From Pseudomonas mandelii (GTDB lineage: Bacteria > Pseudomonadota > Gammaproteobacteria > Pseudomonadales > Pseudomonadaceae): 64,000 nucleotides of DNA. Under the pieces are notes generated by a model. The model saw nothing but the letters and a program-made list of their open reading frames with translations, was not told where the DNA came from and made no database searches. Within the stretch, counting starts at the first letter, position 1, and each line of letters begins with the position of its first letter. Below, one piece after another: positions 12,479 to 20,736 of the stretch. A program made the position numbers and the translations under genes. The stretch lies in NCBI RefSeq assembly GCF_900106065.1, contig NZ_LT629796.1:3503501-3567500 (forward strand), read 5' to 3'.

Positions 12479-13843
12479 CTAGACCGGGAGGTGGATGCCG
12501 AAGGTGTTCATGCCGTGATCACTGCGCACAAACACATCACCGCCATGCATCAGCGCAATCGCCTTGACGATCGCCAACCCCAGCCCATGGTTATTCCCGC
12601 TGTTGCTGCGCGATGCGTCGACGCGATAAAAACGCTCGAACAATCGAGGCAAATGCTCGCTGGCAATCGGCGACCCGGGGTTGGCCACGCCGATGCTCAC
12701 CTGGTGCTCCTCGACCTCGATCCGCACCTCAATCACCTGCCCGGGCCCGGTGTGTTGCACCGCGTTACTCAGCAAATTGATCAGCGCCCGGCGCAGATGC
12801 GCAATCTCGATCCGCACCTGCGCATCTCCACTGACCTGCACCTGAACCTGCGCATCCTCAAGAATGAAATCCAGGTATTCCAGAGTCGTGGCCACTTCGT
12901 CGGCCAGCGAGGTGGAAGTCAGTTTGGTCGCCTTGCTGCCCTGATCCGCGCTGGCAAGAAATAGCATGTCATTGATGATCGAACGCAGCCGTTCCAGCTC
13001 TTCGAGGTTCGATTGCAGCACTTCGAAGTAGTGTTCCGCCGAGCGTCCACGGGTCAGCGCGACCTGGGTCTGGCCGATCAGGTTGGTCAGCGGCGAGCGC
13101 AGTTCGTGGGCGACGTCGGCGTTGAACGACTCAAGCCGCGAATAGGCCTGCTCGACCCGCTCCAGTGTGGAGTTGAACGAATTGACGAACTGATTGAGCT
13201 CCGGCGGCAGCGGCGATAAGCGCAAACGCCCGGAACGCAACGGCGGTGCCAGGCGTTGGGCTTCCTGCGACAACTTGATCAAGGGTTTGAGGCCAATTCG
13301 CGCCACCCAATAACCCAGCGCCGAGGCCAGCAACACGCCAATAATTGCCAGGCTGATCAGCGCGATCAGCAGATGATGCTGGGTCTGGAAAAACGTCTCG
13401 GTGTCGATACCGATCATGAAACGCAGCGGCGGCCGTTGATCCTTGGCCGGGAACTGGCTGACCAGCACTTTCAGCGGATAAGGCTGGTCCGGCAACGTCA
13501 TGTCGCGCATCCCCAGGGGCCCTTCGGCAAAGGCGCGGATCTGCGGTGTCAGGTTGCCGTATTCGTAATGAGGGTCGCCGCTGATGATCCAGAAACTGAT
13601 GCGCTTGTCTTCTTCGCCGAGCAACTTGAGCTTGTTGTTGATCTTCACCCAATGCTCCGGCGTGCCATATCGCCCGACGGTGGATTCGAGCACGCTGTAA
13701 CGCGCGTCCAGCTCCGCCTCGGGCAGCAAACCCAGGCCTTTGTCGACCTGCTGGTACAAGGCCCAGCCGATCAACAGGAACACCAGCAGCGCCACCAGCG
13801 TGAACATCCCGCTCAGGCGCAGGGCAATCGAATTACTGGACAC
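12479..13843 (-). CDS. Sensor histidine kinase of the RND-linked two-component system
   Basis: This inner-membrane kinase pairs with the response regulator just upstream. It is 454 aa from a GTG at 13843, which overlaps the regulator stop by 11 bases. There is a TM segment near the N-terminus (TLVALLVFLLIGWALY), a periplasmic domain of about 140 residues, a second TM, and a HAMP region. The H-box is ADVAHELRSPLTNL. The ATPase part has N-, G1- and G2-type boxes (LINLLSNAVQHT, NNHGLGLAIVKAI). The architecture is that of the heavy-metal/CusS-like kinases. The context suggests it senses a pump substrate or envelope signal. Confidence 0.88.
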   Translation of the reverse strand: MSSNSIALRLSGMFTLVALLVFLLIGWALYQQVDKGLGLLPEAELDARYSVLESTVGRYGTPEHWVKINNKLKLLGEEDKRISFWIISGDPHYEYGNLTPQIRAFAEGPLGMRDMTLPDQPYPLKVLVSQFPAKDQRPPLRFMIGIDTETFFQTQHHLLIALISLAIIGVLLASALGYWVARIGLKPLIKLSQEAQRLAPPLRSGRLRLSPLPPELNQFVNSFNSTLERVEQAYSRLESFNADVAHELRSPLTNLIGQTQVALTRGRSAEHYFEVLQSNLEELERLRSIINDMLFLASADQGSKATKLTSTSLADEVATTLEYLDFILEDAQVQVQVSGDAQVRIEIAHLRRALINLLSNAVQHTGPGQVIEVRIEVEEHQVSIGVANPGSPIASEHLPRLFERFYRVDASRSNSGNNHGLGLAIVKAIALMHGGDVFVRSDHGMNTFGIHLPV

Positions 13844-14510
13844 CGCGGCTCTCCAGCACATAACCCATGCCCCGGATCGTGTGCAGCAGTTTTTCGTCGA
13901 ACGGCCCGTCGAGCTTGGCCCGCAGGCGTTTGATCGCGACTTCTACGACGTTCGCGTCGCTGTCGAAATTGATGTCCCAGACCATCTCGGCAATCGCCGT
14001 TTTCGAGAGGATTTCACCTTGCCGACGGGCCAAAACGCTGAGCAGCGAGAACTCCTTGGCGGTCAGGTCCAGGCGGGTGCCGGCGCGGGTGGCCTTGCGG
14101 CTGATCAAATCGATCCACAGGTCGGCGATGCTCACTTGCACGGGTTCGTGGCCGCCGCTGCGCCGGGTCAGCGCTTGCAGGCGCGCCACCAGTTCGAGGA
14201 AGGAAAACGGCTTGCCGAGGTAATCGTCGGCCCCGTCGCGCAAGCCTTTGATGCGGTCTTCGACCCGCTCGCGGGCGGTGAGCATGATCACCGGGGTTTG
14301 CTTGCGCGCACGCAGCGCGCGCAATACGCCGAAGCCGTCGAGGCCCGGCAGCATGACGTCGAGGACGATCACCGCGTAGTCGCTTTCCAGCGCCAGGTGC
14401 AGGCCTTCGACGCCGTCGCGCGCCAAGTCCACGGTGTAACCCTGTTCCGTCAGGCCGCGGTGCAGATAGTCCGCGGTTTTTTCTTCGTCTTCGATAATCA
14501 GAACGCGCAT
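13833..14510 (-). CDS. OmpR/PhoB-family response regulator of the RND-linked system
   Basis: The 225-aa protein has a receiver domain with phospho-acceptor Asp51 in VIVLDVMLPGLDG and the conserved Lys in DDYLGKPFSF. A C-terminal winged helix follows (DLTAKEFSLLSVLARRQGE, then NVVEVAIKRLRAKL). It starts 9 bases after the pump gene and overlaps the kinase, so pump and regulators probably share one transcript. It would be expected to bind a dyad upstream of the adaptor gene; two candidates are listed. Confidence 0.92.
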   Translation of the reverse strand: MRVLIIEDEEKTADYLHRGLTEQGYTVDLARDGVEGLHLALESDYAVIVLDVMLPGLDGFGVLRALRARKQTPVIMLTARERVEDRIKGLRDGADDYLGKPFSFLELVARLQALTRRSGGHEPVQVSIADLWIDLISRKATRAGTRLDLTAKEFSLLSVLARRQGEILSKTAIAEMVWDINFDSDANVVEVAIKRLRAKLDGPFDEKLLHTIRGMGYVLESRGVQ

Positions 14511-14519
14511 GACCCCGCC

Positions 14520-17500
14520 TCAGTCTGTGGTTGCCAGCGCCGGCATCGGTGCGGGTTTGGGCTTATGGAAAAGCCGCTCAAGCCACAAGTATATGACCGG
14601 AGTGGTAAACAGCGTCAGCGCCTGGCTCACCAGCAAGCCGCCGACCACCGCGATGCCCAATGGCTGGCGCAGTTCGGCGCCGGTGCCGTAGCCGAGCATC
14701 AACGGCAGGGCGCCGAGCAGGGCGGCGAGGGTGGTCATGATGATCGGCCGGAACCGCGTGATACAGGCCTGGTAAATCGCCTCTTCCGGCGGCAAGCCAC
14801 GATTGCGCTGGGCATCGAGAGCGAAGTCGATCATCAGGATGCCGTTTTTCTTGACGATGCCGATCAGCAACACCAGCCCGATCAGCGCCATGATCGAAAA
14901 GTCCTGGCCGCAGATCCACAGCATTATCACGGCGCCAAGCCCCGCCGATGGCAGCGTTGAAATAATGGTCAACGGATGGACGAAGCTCTCGTAGAGCACG
15001 CCGAGAATGATATACACCGCCACCAGCGCCGCCAGGATCAACCACGGCTGGCTGGCCAGCGAACTCTGGAACGCTTGCGCCGCGCCCTGGAAGTTGCCGC
15101 TCATGGCGGCCGGCATGCCGATGTCGGCCTTGGCCTGATTGAGCATGATCACCGCATCGCCCAACGCCACGCCGGGCGCCAGGTTGAACGACAAGTTGGC
15201 GGCCGGGAACATGCCGTCGTGAGCAATAGACAACGGGCCAACCGTTGGCGCATCGAATGTCGCCAGGGCCGACAACGGCACCATTTCCCCGCTCAGCGGC
15301 GAGCGCAGGTAGAAATAATTGAGGCTTGCGGCCTTGCCGCGTTGCTGGGTGTCCAGTTCCAGGATCACGTTGTACTGGTTGATCTGGGTCTGGAATTCAT
15401 TGATCTGCCGTTGGCCGAACGCATCGTACAGCGCTTCATCGACATCACTGGCGGTCAGGCCGAAACGCGCGGCGGCGCTGCGGTCAATGCTGATGTGGGT
15501 GATGCTGCCGCCCAGTTGCAGGTCGTTGGAAATGTCGCGGAACGCCGGGTTGGCGCGCAGTTTTTCGGTCAGGCGTTGGGTCCAGGTGCTGAGCGTTGCG
15601 CCGTCGTTGCTCTTGAGCACGTATTGATACTGGGCGCGACTCGGGCCGGAGCTGAGGTTGATGTCCTGGCCGGCGCGCAGATAGAGCACGATGCCCGGGA
15701 CTTTCATCAGTTTCGGACGGATCCGGTCGATGAACTGGCTGGCCGAGACGTCGCGGTCGCCGCGTTTTTTCAGGGAAATCCAGAAGCGGCCATTGGCGAT
15801 GGTCTGGTTACTGCCCGAGACCCCGACCGAGTGGGAAAACGCCGCAACCGCTGGGTCTGCGGCGACGATTTCGGCCATCGCCAGGTGTTTTTTCACCATG
15901 TCGCCGTAGGAAATATCGGCGGCGGCTTCGGTGGTGCCGAGGACAAAACCGGTGTCCTGCACCGGGAAGAACCCCTTGGGAATAAAGATGTAACCGGCCA
16001 CCGCCAGGCCCAGTGACAGAAAGAAAACCCCGATCATCAGTCTCTGGTGGGCGAGGGCACGGCGCAGCAGTTTTTCATAACCTGTCAGCAAGCGTTCGCC
16101 AAACGTGGGTTTGCTGTGGGCGTGATGCACCGGGGCGCGCATGAACAGCGCGGCCAGGGTCGGCGCCAGCGTCAGCGACACCACCACCGAAATCATGATG
16201 GTCGAAGTCGCGGTCAGGGCGAATTCCTTGAACAGCCGCCCGACCACGCCACCCATGAACAGCAACGGAATGAACGCCGCCACCAGCGAGAAGCTGATCG
16301 AAACCACGGTAAAACCGATCTCGCCGGCACCCTTGATCGCCGCCTCGCGCATGCCGTCGCCGGCTTCCAGGTGGCGGTGAATGTTCTCCACCACCACAAT
16401 CGCATCGTCGACCACAAACCCCACGGCCACCACGATTGCCACCAGCGTCAGGTTGTTCAGGCTGAAACCCATGATGTACATCAGGGCGAAACTGGCGACC
16501 AGCGACACGCCCAGTACGGCGGACACAATCAGGGTCGCCGACCATTGGCGCAGGAACAGCGCCATCACCGCCACCACCAGCATGATCGCGATCAGCAGGG
16601 TAATTTCCACTTCATGCAGGGAGGCGCGGATGGTCTGGGTGCGGTCGACCAGCACCTTGACCTGCACCGAGGCCGGCAGCATGGCTTCGAGGCCGGGCAG
16701 GGCGGCCTGGATGCGATCAACGGTTTCGACGATGTTGGCGCCCGGCTGCCGGGAAATCACCAGGTTCACCCCGGGTTGATCACCGGCCCACGCCTGAACG
16801 TAGGCATTTTCCGAACCGTTGACGACTTTAGCGACATCCTTGAGGTGAACCGGGGCACCGTCCTTGTAGGAAACGATGAGCTGGTTGTATTCCTCGGGGT
16901 GGAACAATTGGTCGTTGGTCGACAGTGTCGAGATACTCGACTCACCGTACAACGCACCTTTGGCCAGGTTGAGGCTGGTTTGCTGGATCGCCAGCCGAAT
17001 GTCCGCCAGGGTCAGGCCGATGGCCGCGAGTTTGTCGGCCGAGACTTGAACACGGATTGCCGGACGTTGCTGGCCGGTGATGTTGATTTGGCCTACGCCG
17101 TCGATCTGACTGATCTGACGCGAGAGCAGGGTTTCCACCAAGTCACTGAGTTCGGTGCCGGGCATCAAGGTTGAGTTGATGCTGAGAATCAGCACCGGGC
17201 TGTCGGCCGGGTTGACCTTGCGCCACGTCGGCAGGTTCGGCATGTCCTTGGGCAGCTTGCCGGCGGCGGTGTTGATTGCGGCCTGCACTTCCTGGGCGGC
17301 GGTGTCGATGCTTTTGTCGAGGGTGAATTGCAGGGTCAGGTTGGTCGAGCCCAAGGCGCTGCTCGAGGTCATCTGGGTCACGCCGGGGATGGCGCTGAAC
17401 TGCACTTCAAGCGGCGTGGCCACCGACGACGCCATGGTTTCGGGGCTGGCGCCGGGCAATTGTGCGGCGACTTGAATGGTCGGGAATTCGGCTTCCGGCA

Positions 17501-17621
17501 GCGGCGCAATCGGCAGGCGCGGGAAGGCGATGACGCCGAGCAACACCAGGGCAAAGGTCAGCAGGATCGTCGCCACCGGATGATCGATGCACCAGGCTGA
17601 GACAGAACCGTGGCCCTTCAT
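14520..17621 (-). CDS. RND efflux pump inner-membrane transporter (MexN/MdtC-like)
   Basis: This is the proton-driven inner-membrane trimer of a tripartite drug efflux pump, 1033 aa as usual for HAE-1 RND proteins. The N-terminal TM1 (PVATILLTFALVLLGVIAFP) is followed by two large periplasmic loops. TM4 carries the proton-relay pair in VGFVVDDAIVVVENIHRH. The C-terminal half repeats the pattern (LIGIVKKNGILMIDFALD). The start overlaps the adaptor stop (ATGA). No outer-membrane factor gene is nearby, so it must borrow one such as OprM. The order adaptor-pump-regulator-kinase matches my memory of P. aeruginosa MexMN and its neighbours. The substrate is not provable here. Confidence 0.92.
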   Translation of the reverse strand: MKGHGSVSAWCIDHPVATILLTFALVLLGVIAFPRLPIAPLPEAEFPTIQVAAQLPGASPETMASSVATPLEVQFSAIPGVTQMTSSSALGSTNLTLQFTLDKSIDTAAQEVQAAINTAAGKLPKDMPNLPTWRKVNPADSPVLILSINSTLMPGTELSDLVETLLSRQISQIDGVGQINITGQQRPAIRVQVSADKLAAIGLTLADIRLAIQQTSLNLAKGALYGESSISTLSTNDQLFHPEEYNQLIVSYKDGAPVHLKDVAKVVNGSENAYVQAWAGDQPGVNLVISRQPGANIVETVDRIQAALPGLEAMLPASVQVKVLVDRTQTIRASLHEVEITLLIAIMLVVAVMALFLRQWSATLIVSAVLGVSLVASFALMYIMGFSLNNLTLVAIVVAVGFVVDDAIVVVENIHRHLEAGDGMREAAIKGAGEIGFTVVSISFSLVAAFIPLLFMGGVVGRLFKEFALTATSTIMISVVVSLTLAPTLAALFMRAPVHHAHSKPTFGERLLTGYEKLLRRALAHQRLMIGVFFLSLGLAVAGYIFIPKGFFPVQDTGFVLGTTEAAADISYGDMVKKHLAMAEIVAADPAVAAFSHSVGVSGSNQTIANGRFWISLKKRGDRDVSASQFIDRIRPKLMKVPGIVLYLRAGQDINLSSGPSRAQYQYVLKSNDGATLSTWTQRLTEKLRANPAFRDISNDLQLGGSITHISIDRSAAARFGLTASDVDEALYDAFGQRQINEFQTQINQYNVILELDTQQRGKAASLNYFYLRSPLSGEMVPLSALATFDAPTVGPLSIAHDGMFPAANLSFNLAPGVALGDAVIMLNQAKADIGMPAAMSGNFQGAAQAFQSSLASQPWLILAALVAVYIILGVLYESFVHPLTIISTLPSAGLGAVIMLWICGQDFSIMALIGLVLLIGIVKKNGILMIDFALDAQRNRGLPPEEAIYQACITRFRPIIMTTLAALLGALPLMLGYGTGAELRQPLGIAVVGGLLVSQALTLFTTPVIYLWLERLFHKPKPAPMPALATTD

Positions 17622-18778
17622 GGCTTCGACTCCGATTGCACCACTTGCGGCGGCTCGGTCATTACCTGCACGGTCGAGCCGGGTTTGAGCCGCGACTGGC
17701 CGTCGCTGACCAGCACGTCACCCGGTTTTACGCCTTTGATGATGTCCTGGCCGCTGCCTTGGTAGACCATTTGTACGGTGACGGTTTCGACCTTGTCGCC
17801 GTTGACGCGGTACACGAAATGTTGATCGAGGCCACGCTGTACGACAGTGGGCGGGACCACCAGCGCATCTTTATCCAGGGCTGTCTGAATTTTTACCGTC
17901 ACCAGCAGGCCAGGCCAGAGCTTCTGCCCGGGATTGGTGAATTCCGCCTTGGCGCGGATGGTCCCGGTGTTGGCGTTGATCTGGTTGTCGATCAGGGTCA
18001 GGTGGCCTTCGCCCAGCAGGTTGCCGGTTTCGCCGTCGGTGTCGGCGCCGATATAGGCCTTCACTTGTGCGCGCTCGGGGTCGCCGATCAGGCCTTGCAG
18101 GGTAGGCAGCATTTGTTGCGGCAGGGAAAACTCGACGGCGATCGGGTCAATCTGGGTCACGGTGAACAGGCCCAGGGTGTCGGTCATGCGCAGGAAGTTG
18201 CCTTCGTCCACCGTGCGAATACCGACGCGGCCGGTGACCGGGGAGCGAATCTGGGTGTAGGAAAGCTGCACCTGAGCGGCGTCGATTGACGCTTGATTGC
18301 CTTGGGCGGTGGCTTTGAGCTGGTTGACCAGGGCTTGTTGCTGGTCGTAGGTCTGCTTGGATACGCCGTCATCGACGCTGAGCAGTTTGTAGCGCTTGAG
18401 GTTGACCAGCGCGACTTGCAGTTGCGCCTGGCTTTCGCCGAGTTGTGCCCGAGCCTGGTCGAGGCTGGCGCGGATCGAGCGGTCGTCGATGGTGGCGAGC
18501 AGGTCGCCTTGTTTCACCAATTGGCCTTCTTTGACCAGGATTTTGGTGAGGATGCCGTCGATTTGCGGGCGGACTACGACGCTGTGCAGGGACAGGACCG
18601 AGCCGATGCCGGTGACGTAGCGGGGGACGTCTTTTTCGGTGACGCTGATGACTCGAACCGGGATCGCTGTGGGCGCGGCGAGTTTGGCGGTGGCGGGTTT
18701 GGTGGCGTACCACGCGCCACTCGCTGCCAGGGCGATCAGCAGGCCTGCGATCAAGGCGGTTTTTTTCTGGGTTCGCAT
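17618..18778 (-). CDS. RND efflux periplasmic adaptor (MexM/MdtA-like membrane fusion protein)
   Basis: This adaptor bridges the RND pump to an outer-membrane channel. It is 386 aa with an N-terminal membrane anchor (ALIAGLLIALAASGAWYA) and no lipobox cysteine. The biotinyl-lipoyl half PQIDGILTKILVKEGQLVKQGD is followed by an alpha-hairpin (residues about 100-160), the second lipoyl half SPVTGRVGIRTVDEGNFL, and beta-barrel and membrane-proximal domains. It is the first gene of the efflux operon and overlaps the pump gene by four bases. Confidence 0.92.
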   Translation of the reverse strand: MRTQKKTALIAGLLIALAASGAWYATKPATAKLAAPTAIPVRVISVTEKDVPRYVTGIGSVLSLHSVVVRPQIDGILTKILVKEGQLVKQGDLLATIDDRSIRASLDQARAQLGESQAQLQVALVNLKRYKLLSVDDGVSKQTYDQQQALVNQLKATAQGNQASIDAAQVQLSYTQIRSPVTGRVGIRTVDEGNFLRMTDTLGLFTVTQIDPIAVEFSLPQQMLPTLQGLIGDPERAQVKAYIGADTDGETGNLLGEGHLTLIDNQINANTGTIRAKAEFTNPGQKLWPGLLVTVKIQTALDKDALVVPPTVVQRGLDQHFVYRVNGDKVETVTVQMVYQGSGQDIIKGVKPGDVLVSDGQSRLKPGSTVQVMTEPPQVVQSESKP

Positions 18779-18819
18779 GCGAGTGGGGGCGCCGGGCTAG
18801 GTGGTCGGGAGTCGGGTCG

Positions 18820-18843
18820 GGTTTATACCTTCCTTTATAAACC
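18820..18843. promoter_or_regulatory. perfect 8-bp dyad upstream of the efflux operon
   Basis: GGTTTATA at 18820-18827 and TATAAACC at 18836-18843, spaced by 8 bases. It lies 42 bases upstream of the adaptor start, where an operator or a -10 region would sit. Confidence 0.5.
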
Positions 18844-18870
18844 TGTTCGGCGGTCAGGAAGGTGACTGCT

Positions 18871-18890
18871 AACTGACGGCGCTGTCAGTT
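18871..18890. promoter_or_regulatory. perfect 7-bp dyad upstream of the efflux operon
   Basis: AACTGAC at 18871-18877 and GTCAGTT at 18884-18890 around GGCGCT. OmpR-type metal or drug regulators often bind such TGAC-type elements upstream of efflux genes, so this is a candidate site for the operon's own response regulator. Confidence 0.5.
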
Positions 18891-18970
18891 TGGGCTTGGC
18901 GGCCTGGTAGCCGACCATGCTCCTGTTGATGGTGTACATATCCATTCCTGCGGTAACGGCTGCTGGCGGT

Positions 18971-19262
18971 TTCGCTCTTACAGCGAGTCCCTTTTGCAAA
19001 CGCCCAAAAGGAACCAAAACGCTTCGCCCCAGCGTCCGGCCCCTCGCCTGGGCTCGGCGTTCCTTCGCTCCGGCATTCATCTGGGGGCATCGCCTCCGGT
19101 CGGCTTCGCTTCGACCTCCTCTCGATGTGTGCGGCTTCGCCGCACGGCGCTACGCGCCCACCCCCAGATGAACGCCTCCACTCAGCCTCCCGAAGGGGCG
19201 GGCAGATCAAGATCAAAAGCAGGCGAGCTAACGCTCGGCCTAATGAGTGGTGAAAAGCGAAG
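18971..19262. repeat. Dispersed Pseudomonas intergenic repeat
   Basis: From the stretch around TACAGCGAGTCCCTTTTGCA to the end of GGCCTAATGAGTGGTGAAAA the sequence resembles a block I recall seeing, with small changes, many times in fluorescent Pseudomonas genomes. It is open in several frames on both strands because it is G+C rich. The apparent proteins (arginine- and serine-rich, such as HRLRSASLRPPLDVCG) look like translated noncoding DNA. Inner palindromes such as GTGCGGCTTCGCCGCAC are visible. The edges are approximate. Confidence 0.6.
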
Positions 19263-19280
19263 CGTGTACACCGAACCCCT

Positions 19281-19763
19281 TGTAGGAGCGAGGCTTGCCC
19301 GCGAAGGCGGCCTGCCAGCCGACCAATTTCTTGCAGACGTGCATCGTTCCACTGTAGGAGCGAGGCTTGCCCGCGAAGGCGGCCTGCCAGCCGACCAATA
19401 TTTTGCAGGTACTCCCATTCCACTGTAGGAGCGAGGCTTGCCCGCGAAGGCGGCCTAACAGCCGACCAATCACTTGCAGATGTAGATCATTCCCTGTGGG
19501 AGCTGGCCTGCCAGCGAAGGCGGCCTGCCAGCCGACCAATTTCTTGCGGACGTGCATCGTTCCACTGTAGGAGCGAGGCTTGCCCGCGAAGGCGGCCTGC
19601 CAGCCGACCAATTTCTTGCAGACGTGCATCGTTCCACTGTAGGAGCGAGGCTTGCCCGCGAAGGCGACCTGCCAGCCGACCAATTTCTTGCAGACGTGCA
19701 TCGTTCCACTGTAGGAGTGAGCCTGCTCGCGATAGCGGTCTGCCAGCCGACCATTTTCTCTCT
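19281..19763. repeat. Tandem array of seven 71-72 bp REP-containing units
   Basis: Units begin at 19281, 19353, 19424, 19495, 19566, 19638 and 19710, giving periods of 72, 71, 71, 71, 72 and 72. The typical unit starts TGTAGGAGCGAGGCTTGCCC, then GCGAAGGCGGCCTGCCAGCC, GACCAATTTCTTGCAGACGT and GCATCGTTCCAC. Units 3, 4 and 7 are the most diverged. Each carries one half-REP (GAGCGAGGCTTGCCCGCGAAGG) in the same orientation. Open frames of 100-180 codons on both strands are a by-product of the repeat and are not called as genes. Confidence 0.9.
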
Positions 19764-19922
19764 ACTGCCCCCGATTGATCGTTCCCTACGCCCCGCGTGG
19801 GAATGCCGCCCGGGACGGTCCGCGATCCATTTTTGTGTGTTGAAAGATGTGTAAAAAACACAGCGTTTTCCCACGCATTTTTCAGGTTGCCGGGTAGGAA
19901 GCGTGTTCTCTAACCTTTGGCT

Positions 19923-19942
19923 GTCGCTGAAAACTCAGCGAC
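19923..19942 (+). promoter_or_regulatory. Leader hairpin I upstream of the DUF6124 gene
   Basis: GTCGCTGA at 19923-19930 pairs perfectly with TCAGCGAC at 19935-19942 around an AAAC loop. It is the first structured element of the leader and lies directly before the seqA-like segment. A weak promoter-like pair, TTGCCG (19887-19892) and TAACCT (19911-19916) with an 18-base spacer, sits just upstream. Confidence 0.6.
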
Positions 19943-19947
19943 CGGGA

Positions 19948-19960
19948 GTGAGATTCCGGC
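19948..19960 (+). promoter_or_regulatory. seqA-like target complementary to the leader RNA
   Basis: GTGAGATTCCGGC is complementary over 13 pairs, with one bulged base, to GCCGGTAATCTCAC at 20077-20090 inside the folded RNA. This matches the upstream target (seqA) of P4-type immunity RNA. Confidence 0.6.
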
Positions 19961-20032
19961 TGAACAATTGGAAACCAGCGCAAGGCCCCCCATAATTGCC
20001 GCCAGCTTATCCGCTGCCTGCAAGTTTTTTAT

Positions 20033-20106
20033 GGCGGCTGTGTGCGGGCAGACTTCGGTCTGGCCGGGTTCCTTTTGCCGGTAATCTCACACCGCACATA
20101 GCTGCC
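20033..20106 (+). ncRNA. Candidate P4 CI / P1 C4-like antisense leader RNA
   Basis: A 15-bp closed stem is formed by 20033-20047 (GGCGGCTGTGTGCGG) and 20092-20106 (CCGCACATAGCTGCC), with two G-T wobbles. Inside is a UUCG hairpin, CAGAC-TTCG-GTCTG at 20049-20062 with one bulge beyond it. The unpaired 20077-20090 segment is the antisense region. The 74-nt size, the internal hairpin and the NCCA-like 3' flank (GCCACC) resemble the processed P4 CI and P1 C4 RNAs. An alternative pairing, GCCGCCA (19998-20004) with TGGCGGC (20032-20038), would open the stem. The assignment is inference from folding by eye. Confidence 0.6.
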
Positions 20107-20119
20107 ACCTCTGCTCCGA

Positions 20120-20129
20120 GTGAGATCGG
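20120..20129 (+). promoter_or_regulatory. seqC-like target between the leader RNA and the DUF6124 start
   Basis: GTGAGATCGG repeats the start of the seqA-like element. It pairs through GTGAGAT with ATCTCAC (20084-20090), with CGG/CCG extending beyond a bulge. It lies 35 bases before the ATG at 20164, so pairing here could block transcription or translation of the gene. Confidence 0.5.
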
Positions 20130-20163
20130 AAATTGATGGCTCCAACATCAAAAGGAAATTTGC

Positions 20164-20535
20164 ATGGATAAGTTAATCCCCGATCCACCCATCAACACCA
20201 CCACACCCCGCGACGAAACCACCCAGGCCGAATCGCTCATCAAAGACCACGAAGCCATGAAGCGCGCGCTCGATTACTACCTTGATCCCCCCGAGCGCTA
20301 CATCGAAAAACCGCGCCGGCCGAGCACGATGTTTGTGGTCGATCCTGATGTTGATTCTGAAAGTCTGTTGGCCCATGCCTGTGAATCTTTGGCATCAGCG
20401 AGTGTGATGAGCAGTGATTTTGCGACGAGTTTGGAGGGGCCGCAGCGGCATACGCTGATGGCGATTCAGCAGGTCATCATGCTGGCGGAGTTGGCGGTGA
20501 ATCGGGTGTTGGATAGGGTTGAGGTTCCCCGGTAG
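20164..20535 (+). CDS. DUF6124 family protein
   Basis: The 123-aa product has the layout I know from this Pseudomonas family: a short variable proline-rich head, an ERALDYYL-type segment (here MKRALDYYLDPP), then the conserved RRPSTMFVVDPDVD, LLAHACESLASASVM and IMLAELAVNRVLD. It is soluble, with no signal peptide or TM segment. Function is unknown. The leader, not the protein, suggests tight RNA-level control. AAGGAAA precedes the ATG. Pseudomonads usually carry several paralogues. Confidence 0.85.
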   Translation: MDKLIPDPPINTTTPRDETTQAESLIKDHEAMKRALDYYLDPPERYIEKPRRPSTMFVVDPDVDSESLLAHACESLASASVMSSDFATSLEGPQRHTLMAIQQVIMLAELAVNRVLDRVEVPR

Positions 20536-20736
20536 ATAGCGTTCGGTCTGATTGACCGCGTGATCGTTCTTCGCGGGCAAGCCTCGCTCCCACAGGTGCG
20601 GGGGTTGCTCGCGATTGGCACAAAACCCGACGGACTCGCTTGCGGCGTGAAGCTTGCGGCTCTGGACACAGGTATACTGCCGCTCTTTCGCGGCTCGCTG
20701 ACCGGGCCCGACTTTTTGCATCACCCCGGAGCTTTC
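20536..20736. other. Intergenic region with a single REP
   Basis: A lone REP-like half (CGCGGGCAAGCCTCGCTCCC at 20572-20591) is present. TATACT at 20673-20678 could be a -10 element for the gene at 20737, but no convincing -35 is seen. Confidence 0.4.

Noticed and set aside
13740..14960. 406-codon plus-strand frame across the two-component and pump genes
   Set aside because: It is antisense to three clearly identified proteins and has no family signature.
19281..19763. CRISPR array
   Set aside because: The units are contiguous and similar over their whole 71-72 bp length, there are no unique spacers, and no cas gene is present.
19182..19861. Open frames of 78-153 codons on both strands across the tandem array
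   Set aside because: They follow the repeat period, use unusual codons, lack start signals and exist on both strands at once; they are a by-product of the repeated DNA.
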